Shown here piece after piece: positions 46,736 through 56,700 of a stretch of 64,000 nt of DNA (the first letter of the stretch is position 1; each line of letters begins with the position of its first letter). Under the pieces are notes generated by a model. The model saw only the letters and a list, made by a program, of their open reading frames with translations, made no database searches and was not told the origin of the DNA. A program made the position numbers and the translations under genes. Origin of the DNA: Tragulus kanchil (lineage: Eukaryota > Chordata > Mammalia > Artiodactyla > Tragulidae); contig JAIOJX010000027.1 in NCBI GenBank assembly GCA_022376925.1, positions 21,779,471 through 21,843,470 on the forward strand, read 5' to 3'.

Positions 46736-48526
46736 AACAACAGAGAGGATCTCCTCGGTTTATTCACACAACGCAATCGTATATATCATAATCAGAAAGA
46801 ACAAATCGCAAATTCAGCTATATCGGAACAGTCTTGGTCAAGCTCGTGAACACAGCGGTCACCTCACGAAGCCAGACGGAAGAAGGCACGCGGTACAGGT
46901 CACGTACACAAAGCTGCAGAACCGATAGCATGAATTTCGGCTGTTTAGACGCCAAGAGAGGAAGGAAGTTAAGACACCACGACTTCGTAGGCAGAGGCTG
47001 GAAGGAAACACAAGAGGCCTTCCGGGGAAAGATAACGCTTGTTCCTGGATCTGAGGGCTGGTGGCACGGGTGCGTTTTGTATGTGCAGAACTGATCCAAC
47101 TGCACATCTTTGATGTGCTCCCTTTCTGTGCATTGTGTGCTCCAAAAAAAAAAAAAAAGTTTCATAATTTACAATGGAAATTTATTGAAGACATTACATA
47201 TATGTTTACAGAATTTTTAAATAGCCGTCTGATGGTGCACTGATGGAACCCCTGATGCAGGGCTCCATCCTGAGCAACTATTCCATGCTGACGGCCACTG
47301 AGCCTCTTTCCCACTTCAACTCTTCCAAATTGGTGCTGCAGCTTCCAGCTCCGGTAAGAGGAAGTCTTACCCAGAGAGAGTACCCAGATGACGGAACAAA
47401 GACCCCAGGCAGGACGCAGCACTGTGAATCAACTATGCTTGAATACAGTGAAAGGGCTTCCCTGGTGGTTCAGGGGTAAAGAATCCGCCTGCCAAAGCAG
47501 GAGCACGAGCTCAATCCCTAGCGTGGGGAGAGGCCACATGCCATCAAACCACTGAGTCCGCGTGTCACAGTGACTGAAGCCTGACGGTCTCGGGCCACAG
47601 CGCCGCAACTTCTAAAGCCCGCGCCTCTGGCGCCCACGCTCCACCGCAAGAGACGCCGCGAGAAGCCGGAGCACCGCAGCGAGAGAGTGACCCCACTCGC
47701 CGCCGCTAGAGAAGCCTGTGGGCAGCAAGGAAGACCCAGAGCAGCCAAAAATAAATCCACAACAACAGAGAGGATCTCCTCGGTTTATTCACACAACGCA
47801 ATCGTATATATCATAATCAGAAAGAACAAATCGCAAATTCAGCTATATCGGAACAGTCTTGGTCAAGCTCGTGAACACAGCGGTCACCTCACGAAGCCAG
47901 ACGGAAGAAGGCACGCGGTACAGGTCACGTACACAAAGCTGCAGAACCGATAGCATGAATTTCGGCTGTTTAGACGCCAAGAGAGGAAGGAAGTTAAGAC
48001 ACCACGACTTCGTAGGCAGAGGCTGGAAGGAAACACAAGAGGCCTTCCGGGGAAAGATAACGCTTGTTCCTGGATCTGAGGGCTGGTGGCACGGGTGCGT
48101 TTTGTATGTGCAGAACTGATCCAACTGCACATCTTTGATGTGCTCCCTTTCTGTGCATTGTGTGCTCCAAAAAAAAAAAAAAGTTTCATAATTTACAATG
48201 GAAATTTATTGAAGACATTACATATATGTTTACAGAATTTTTAAATAGCCGTCTGATGGTGCACTGATGGAACCCTGATGCAGGGCTCCATCCTGAGCAA
48301 CTATTCCATGCTGACGGCCACTGAGCCTCTTTCCCACTTCAACTCTTCCAAATTGGTGCTGCAGCTTCCAGCTCCGGTAAGAGGAAGTCTTACCCAGAGA
48401 GAGTACCCAGATGACGGAACAAAGACCCCAGGCAGGACGCAGCACTGTGAATCAACTATGCTTGAATACAGTGAAAGGGCTTCCCTGGTGGTTCAGGGGT
48501 AAAGAATCCGCCTGCCAAAGCAGGAG
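46468..48526. repeat. Direct duplication 13, unit about 1.03 kb
   Basis: About 46468-47503 recurs at about 47502-48526, offset 1025-1028. Differences sit in the first 260 bases of copy 2 (shortened GCC and AAC repeats) and the end of copy 1. No gene is seen in the unit; an A14-A16 run near 47144 and 48170 marks a probable retroposon tail. Confidence 0.92.
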
Positions 48527-49290
48527 ACACAGGTTTGATCCCTGATCCAGAAAGATCGACATGCTGTGGGGGCCTTCCCAGGTGGCGCTAGTGGCAGAGA
48601 ATCCACCTGCCAGTGCTGGAGACGTAAGAGAACCTGGTTCAATCCCTGAGTCAGGAAGATCCCCTGAAGGAGGGCATGGCAATCCACTCTTGTATTCTTT
48701 TATGGGGGCGGGGGCGGGGGGTGGGCGGGTGCGGAGGGAGGGAGGCGGGCAGGCCACTTCTATTGGTCTTTCATTTCTCTATTTTCATCCGTCTTGGTTC
48801 CTTGGCCCGTGTGGGCCTCCCATCGTGGTGGTGTCTGTCGCTGCAGAGCACCGACTCTGGGCGCATGCGCTCCAGAGCTCCGGCTCAGTAATTGAACACA
48901 TCAGTCCAGCCGCTCCGCGGCACGTGGGATCTTCCCAGGCCAGGGATCGAATCGGCTCCCCTTGCACTGCAAGGCGGTGTCCTTACCCACTGGACCACCA
49001 GGGAAGCCCCACTCCTGTATTCTTGCCCATGGACGGAGGAGCCTGGTGGGCTACAGTCCATAGGGCTGCACAGAGTCAGACCCATGCCGTGGGGCAGCTA
49101 AGCCCTTGCACCGCAACTACTGAGCCCGTGCTCTAGAGCTTGGGGGCCGCACCTCCTGAGCCCACACGCCACAACTGCAGCCTGGGAGCCTAGAGCCCAT
49201 GCTCCTCACCAAGAGAAACCATTGCACCTAGAGAAAAGCCAGAGCAACAATGGAGACCCAACACAACCAAAAATAAATGCATAAACATTA
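48475..49290. mobile_element. SINE nested inside a SINE
   Basis: 48475-48545 is a SINE head. A Bov-tA SINE starts near 48570, is broken at about 48690, and resumes at 49010 with actcctgtattcttgcccat. A minus-strand CHR-type SINE (about 48760-49008) sits in the break, flanked by the repeated actc(t/c)tgtattctt. A further SINE tail runs 49085-49290. Confidence 0.8.
48704..48729 (+). other. G-quadruplex-type G-run cluster
   Basis: Five runs of three to six G separated by single C or T bases, located where the nested SINE joins the host SINE. Confidence 0.6.
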
Positions 49291-49732
49291 AAAAAAAGAG
49301 AAAAGAACCCAGGCAGGATGCATGTATTGGCTATCCAGGGAGTCTGCTTAAAATGGCAGCTGGTGGATGGGGAGCAGGACCAATCCAGTAACGAGTGTTC
49401 TGCTCCTGTTTCTTCTTCATTCCCCCTGCCTGGGTGTGAACCCTGCAGCCCAGATCCTGAAACTACACCCTCAGGAGGGACTGTAAGTAAGAGATCAGGA
49501 TGGGAGCTGGAAGAGACGTGGAGGGGGACCCACAGGGACGAAAGCGGTGAGGGGTTTCCAGTGCGCTTCTTGGAGTTTCTGTTTGTTTTCGTCACCTTCC
49601 GCTCAGCCCCAGCCAGCCTCGGGACAGACCCTGCAACTCCATCACCTAGAGCTGGAGCTCAGCACCTAGAACCCTGAAGCAGGACAGTCCTCTCGGAGTA
49701 GAAGAGCTCCCCTCGGACGAGCGGGGGCAGGG

Positions 49733-49985
49733 GACTTCCCTCGTGCATGGTCCAGTGGTTAAGAATCACCCTGCAGTGCAAGGGACAGTTCAATCCCTGC
49801 TCCAGGAAAAGTCCACAAGCCAAGGAGAGACCAAGCTGGCGCGGCACAGCTACGAAAGCTGGTTACCCTAGAGCCCCTGCTCTGCAACAAGAGAAGTCAC
49901 TGCAGGGAGAAGCTCTAGAGAGGAGCCCTGAAAGCCCACATCCAGCAACAGAGACCCGCCACAGCCACAATAAACGCATCTTAAA
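49733..49985 (+). mobile_element. CHR-type SINE downstream of CD300E
   Basis: gggacttccctcgtgcatgg head, cagttcaatccctgctccag, tail cgccacagccacaataaacg. The stretch 49291-49732 is unassigned. Confidence 0.75.
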
Positions 49986-50548
49986 AAAGAAAAAGAAGAA
50001 CACGGGGCAGGAGGGCAGGGGAGCACCACTGCATTTTCTGTCCCTTCATCTTCCCTCCGCCTGGCCCTGGAAGCTGACCCCAGCTGGCAGGGGAGAGGAG
50101 AGCCTCGGCGGGCCAACCGCAGGACCAGGAGGCAGGGCGGAGGGCTGCGAAAACCGGGACGGGGCTCAGGGCAGTTAAGACGAGGAAGCAGTTCCAGGAC
50201 GGCACGTTGGATCGTCCAGCTCCCCCTCCCAGCTGCAAGCTGGGCTGGACCCCGAGGAGAACAGTGGAGACAGAATGTGGGAAAGGCCACGCCCTGCTTC
50301 ACAGACTAGCCGCTGGGTGGCACACGCAGGCTGAAGCCCCCAGGGGTGACTGAGCCCTCTTCCACCCGAGGATTCAGAAGTGTCTCCTGAGGTCCAGGAT
50401 CCTCCCCCAGGACCAACGCCCCCCGAAGACCTGAGTCCCTCCAGAAGGTGTCCGCTGCCGCTCCGCTGGCCTGGAGCCGAGTCCAGAGGTCTCTGCTGTC
50501 CAGTCTGAAGGGCTGTATTCCTGGACAGAGCATTCCTGAGACGGGCAC

Positions 50549-50702
50549 TCAGCATGGTGGATCTTCCTGGTCCGGGGGGCGCCCTGCCCCTCCACAGCCC
50601 CTGTGAGGTCTGTTCACCCAGAGGACAGCACCGACCATGCCCAGGAACACGGGCAGCTTCAGCAAGACCAGGAGCAGGAAGTGGACATCGCTGAGCAGGG
50701 GT
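50549..50702 (-). CDS. CD300E: CD300E, terminal membrane exon (left copy, at the 3' flank)
   Basis: Acceptor CCCCCACAG; it encodes GPLLSDVHF, a helix with Lys, LWVNRPHRGCGG and a tail ending QEDPPC before the stop at 50549-50551. It is contiguous with the natural 3' flank on its left. Confidence 0.8.
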
Positions 50703-53700
50703 CTGTGGGGGGCACGGTGGCAGGAAGTGAGCCGCCCCCTCTGGAGGAGGACCAGGACCCTCTCACCTCTGGAGGTAGAGCAAAGACCTCTAGTCGTGAG
50801 CCTGGGTCAGGGGCCACAGAACCGCGACCTGCATCCCGAGCCCGGCGCGGAGGGAAAAGGGAGGCTGGGGCGGGAGGAGGCGCTCCAAGCCCCCCTGAAC
50901 CCAGCCTCCTTCTGGCCCGACAGCTGCCCTCGGGGGAGAGGGTTCGCAGAACAGGTGCTATTTTGCACTCCACAGGCAGCTTTGGAGAACATACAGATCA
51001 GGACCAGAGCTGGAGAGAAACCCAGCGGAGGGTGAGGCACGAAGGTCGTGGCTTGCTTCCAGCCCCCACCCCAGGGCCCCGAGGCTGCTGACGCACCTCC
51101 CCCACGGCTCCCGGGCCCGGGGCCCTCACCCTGGGCAGCGGGGCAGCGTCTCCTCGATGCTGCGGGTCTGCCCGTCGTCCGCGGTCGGGAGGGTGGCGGG
51201 TGCAGCCAGACACATGGCGCTCCCCGGGGTGGCAGTCGGTGCTGGGGATAAAATCAGACGTCAGGCACCGCCCTCCCCGCACGCCCTGAGCAGCCGCGGA
51301 CCGGATGTCACACACAGTCTTCCAGTCACCACTCCTGAAGGGAGTCGGTGTGTTGAAGGGCCTCTGCCCCTCTCAAAGGACAAGGGTGGCGCCCTGTGAG
51401 AACTGGAAGGCATTCACAGACTAGCCGCTGGGTCCAGGGAGGGTGACTGAGCCCTCTTCCACCCGAGGATTCAGAAGTGTCTCCTGAGGTCCAGGATCCT
51501 CCCCAGGACCAACGCCCCCGAGACCTGAGTCCCTCCAGAAGGTGTCCGCTGCCGCTCCGCTGGCCTGGAGCCGAGTCCAGAGGTCTCTGCTGTCCAGTCT
51601 GAAGGGCTGTATTCCTGGACAGAGCATTCCTGAGACGGGCACTCAGCATGGTGGATCTTCCTGGTCCGGGGCGCCTGCCCCTCCACAGCCCCTGTGAGGT
51701 CTGTTCACCCAGAGGACAGCACCGACCATGCCCAGGAACACGGGCAGCTTCAGCAAGACCAGGAGCAGGAAGTGGACATCGCTGAGCAGGGGTCTGTGGG
51801 GGGCACGGTGGCAGGAAGTGAGCCGCCCCCTCTGGAGGAGGACCAGGACCCTCTCACCTCTGGAGGTAGAGCAAAGACCTCTAGTCGTGAGCCTGGGTCA
51901 GGGGCCACAGAACCGCGACCTGCATCCCGAGCCCGGCGCGGAGGGAAAAGGGAGGCTGGGGCGGGAGGAGGCGCTCCAAGCCCCCCTGAACCCAGCCTCC
52001 TTCTGGCCCGACAGCTGCCCTCGGGGGAGAGGGTTCGCAGAACAGGTGCTATTTTGCACTCCACAGGCAGCTTTGGAGAACATACAGATCAGGACCAGAG
52101 CTGGAGAGAAACCCAGCGGAGGGTGAGGCACGAAGGTCGTGGCTTGCTTCCAGCCCCCACCCCAGGGCCCCGAGGCTGCTGACGCACCTCCCCCACGGCT
52201 CCCGGGCCCGGGGCCCTCACCCTGGGCAGCGGGGCAGCGTCTCCTCGATGCTGCGGGTCTGCCCGTCGTCCGCGGTCGGGAGGGTGGCGGGTGCAGCCAG
52301 ACACATGGCGCTCCCCGGGGTGGCAGTCGGTGCTGGGGATAAAATCAGACGTCAGGCACCGCCCTCCCCGCACGCCCTGAGCAGCCGCGGACCGGATGTC
52401 ACACACAGTCTTCCAGTCACCACTCCTGAAGGGAGTCGGTGTGTTGAAGGGCCTCTGCCCCTCTCAAAGGACAAGGGTGGCGCCCTGTGAGAACTGGGCA
52501 CCTGTGCCCCACCTGCGTGCATGCACGCCAGGTCACTTCGGTCGTGTCCGACTCTTCGCGAATCTACGGGCTGTAGCTGCCAGGCTCCTGTCCGTGGGAC
52601 TCTCCAGGCAAGAAGACTGGAGTGGGTTGCCATGCCCTCCTCCAGGGGATCTGCCCACCTCAGGGATCGAACCCACGCCTCCTGCCTCTGCTGCAGGAGG
52701 GTCCGTTACCGCTGAGCCACCGGGGAAGCCACACCTACGCCCCACAACCCACGCCACCGATGAGGGGCCAGCTGTCTTTCTCCAGCTCCACACCCGAGGC
52801 TCTTCCCAGCACTGCGGAGACCGAGGACGAGACCCGGACCCCGGGCAGCACCCGTCCTGGTCCCCAGGTCCGTCCTTCCCCAGAGCTCTGTTGCTGGCCC
52901 ACGGGGAGCTCTTACCTGGGGACACAGACACGTGAACCTGGACCGAGGGGTCCCGGGACAGCACGTCCAGGATCCAGACCGTCTGGATTCGACACCAGTA
53001 GGACCCCGCGTCGTTGAGGCTGAGGTTCTCCATGGTCACCACAAGGGTGAGGTACTCCGCGTGGTCTCTGATGGACACGCGGCCGTTTCTCCTCTCTCTC
53101 TCGGCTCCCTGGGTCTCCACGATCAGGTCGCACGTCGTGTCATACCTTCCTCGGCACCAGTATTTGTTGTACCCCCTGTACGCCTTCTCATACCGACACC
53201 AGACGCGCAGAGAGTGCCCCACGGTGCCCGACACAGAGCCGGGGCCAGTCAGCGACCAGCAGCCTGGAAAACACAAGCCACGTCCCAGGGCTCCATCCCG
53301 AGGGGCCCCGTCCGCAGCGATCTCCTGAAAACCCGGGGGGAACGTCACCTGGGAGGCGTGGACCGTTCCAGGCTCCGGGATGGGGACCTGGAGAGACACC
53401 CGAGCTGAAGACCTGAGCCAGAGGGTCTGGAGACGCGGTCAGCAAGGCCAGCTTGGCCCCTGTGCCCCGGGAGCCCAGAAACAGGGAGTAACTGCACAGG
53501 GACCCCGTCTCCTGGGAACAGGGAGAGTCGGACCAAAGCTGGAGGTGGGAGCAGAGAGGGCTGGAGGTTCTGCCCTGTCCTTTCTTAGTCTGTGTTTATT
53601 CGTGTTTTTTTTTTTTTTTTTTTTAATTTAAACTTACTCTTTTCTATTGGGGTATAGCCAATGAACAACATTGTGATAGTTTTGGGTGAACAGTGAAGGG

Positions 53701-56700
53701 ATTCAACTCTACGTGCACATGCATCCATTCTCCCTCAACTCCGGCCCCTCCAGGCTGCCACGTGCCATTGGGCAGAGTGCCAGGTGCGACGCGGGAGGTC
53801 CTTGCTGGCGATCCGTTTTACATACAGAAGCTCCCTCACCATCCCCGCCCTTTTGCCCCCCCCCCCCCCCGCAACCATACGTTTGTTGTCTAAGTCTGTG
53901 AGTCTCTTTTTTGATATATAAGCTCACTTGCATCATTTCTTTTTAGATTCCACATGTAAGGGATGTCAGACGGTGTTTCTCCTTCTCTGACTTGACTTCA
54001 CTCAGCATGAGTCTCCAGGTTCATCCGCGCTGCGGCACATGGCGCTGTTTCATTCTCTTTAATGTCCTGTTCTGTCCTTAGCCTGCAGCCTCTGCCAGGC
54101 AGGAGGCTTGGTCAGAAAGAAAAACACTTCCCTGTGGAGTGAGGTTTCTGCATTCTGGATTTTTTGTAACTCAGACTCGTTCTTTAAGACTGTAACTTCT
54201 CAATCCAGTGGTTAAGAATCTGCCTTGCAATGCAAGGGACACAAGGTCAACCCCGCTCAGGGACCTAAGATCTCACATGTTGCAATGGAGATCCCACGTG
54301 CCACAACTAAGGCCAAAGACAAATGAATAAATAAACTTTGTAAGAGTATAACTTCTGGTTTATTCTTCTCTTCATGTGTTGTCGAAAGACGAAAACCAAA
54401 TCTCTGGCTCTCATTACAGAACCTTAGATTTAGAAGGTGGCTCATAATGCCTCAGCCCGGTTTGCTAACCGAAGCACAAATATGTCAAAAGCAACTATTT
54501 ATGCAAAGTGTTGACAAGTGATACCAAGTTACTGCCGTGTGAATGAGGAAGGCGCATCGGATGGGGAAGGCACTGGTAGGGTTGAGTGATTGGCAGCATC
54601 CCGTTCTTGGGTTGGCTGGTGAGTTTACAGAAGTTTGTTAAATTACATATTAGTAACATAAAAGAGGGCTTTGCATAACCAATGATGAGAAGGCGTGAAA
54701 CTGTGCCCAATTCAATCCCGGGTACTTGAAGTTAAGCAAAAAGAAGAGTCTCCTAACGCCAAGGGAGCACTCTCCTCTGTTTTGCTAGAATGCTCTGTGA
54801 AGGCAAGATCAGCAGGTCCTATGTGGGATCGTATAAATGTGCCTGTGCATTTTTGGTTGGGGGGGGCACTTTTATTGGTCTTTCATGTATCTGTTTTCAT
54901 CCGTGTTTGTTCTCTGGCCTGTGTGGGCCTCCCATCGCGGTGGCCTCTCTCACTGCAGAGCACTGGCTCCAGGCGCAGGCGCTCCAGAGCTCCGGCTCGG
55001 TGATTGGACACACCGGTCCAGCAGCACGTGGGATCTCCCCAGGCCAGGGATGGAACCGGTGCCCCTTGCACTGCAAGGCCGTGTCCTTACCCACTGGACC
55101 ACCAGGGAAGCCCTGTGTGTGCATTTTTTAAGGAAAGTGTCGGCTGGCGTCTTGAAGTCGTGGGAACAAGTTCAGGAGAGCAATTAGTTCAGAATGGAGA
55201 CACTGGATGATCCGCGGAGCCGCCCGCAGAAAGCCCCTGCAGCGGTTTTGTGAGGATCACCGGCTTAGCTTTGTTCCAGACACCCCCCGGGGTGGTGGAA
55301 AGAGCCTGGGGAGGAGGCAGATGTGGGTTTCAGTTCTTTTACTTAGTCGATGTGTCACTAATCCCATCACCGGCTTATCCGTAAAGTGCCCGCATCATGA
55401 AGTTGCTCAGAGGGGAACATGGAGGTTCCTTAAAAACCTAAACATAGAGCGACCACATGACCCAGCCATCCCACTCCCGGGTTTCTGTCCAGAAGAACCC
55501 ATAATTGGAAATGACACAAGCACCCCAGTGTTCACTGCAGCCCCATTTACAACAGCCAAGACACGCAAGCCACCTAAACGTCCGTCGACAGAGGAACGGA
55601 TAAAGAAGATGTGGTACATATATATACAATGGGGCATGACACGTCCATAAAAAAGAAAGAAATAATGGCATTTGCAGCAACACGGATGGATCTAGAGATT
55701 GCCATATGGAGCAAAGTAAGACGAAGACAGATATCATATGATATTGCTTATATGTGAAATCTGAAAAAGCATGGTGCCAATAAGCTTATTTACAAAACAA
55801 AACTAGAGTTACAGATATAGAAAATAATCACATGGTTACCACCAGGAAAGTGGGGGGAGTGATAAACTGGGAGATGGGGATTGACATATACACACTGCTG
55901 TATATAAAACAGATGACCACTGAGAACCTGCTGCCCAGCACAGGGAGGTCTACTCCGTGCTCTGTAACGGCCTGTATGGAACAGAATCTGGAAAAGCGTG
56001 GGTAGGTACATCTGCGTAACTGATTCTCTTGGCTGTTCACCTAAAACTAACACAACACTGAATCAACTACACCAATACATTTTTTTAAAGCTGCTCAGAG
56101 GTTCATGTTGTGTCATAGGTTTGAAAGTGTTTTTACGTGGTAAAGGGCTTTATAAATACGAGTTCTGTTCTTGCTCGTTTTACTGTGGAATTCACTTCCT
56201 CCATCTTCGTCGTTTTCCTCCTTGCCCTGGAAGCGCCTTTCCTGTCTTTCTTTTCATCCCTCACGGCCCTCCACAATTTGAAAGCAACCATATTTGCCCA
56301 GTGTTTGCAACCCCAGAGGCGTGCACCGGGTGGAGCAGGGAGCTGGGATGAAAAAGGAGAACCGAAATTCAAATCTTGACAAGTGACTTCCAAGTTCTAA
56401 TCTGAACCCACACGCGGAGCGTCAGCTGCAAATGTCCTCGAGGTGGAAAGGTGAACCAGAAGGGCTGGAGAGGTCAGCCGGTTCCACAGAAAAGGGTGGG
56501 AAGAAGCTTCCCTCTCCAGTTTAACTGCACCAGGCTGGGGCACTCGGGCACTTGATCAGATTTAAGCAAGAAGATGTAAACAAGCAATGAAACACTCGTA
56601 AACCAACTGGGGGAGAAGGCTGCCTGGCCGTGTTTACAGATTTCCAAGGTGTAAATGGGCTAGTGCCCATGACTGGTTTCTTTTTCCTTTTTTAAAAAAT

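Larger units (their letters stand above)
50303..52497. repeat. Direct duplication 14, unit about 1.09 kb, carries two CD300E exons
   Basis: About 50303-51405 recurs at about 51416-52497, offset 1091-1094. Copy 2 lacks about 20 bases and several homopolymer bases near its left edge. The interior, including the stalk exon, is identical. Confidence 0.92.

Noticed and set aside
52533..53399. 288-codon minus-strand frame containing the CD300E IgV domain
   Set aside because: Only 52916-53263 is exon. The rest reads intron and a SINE.
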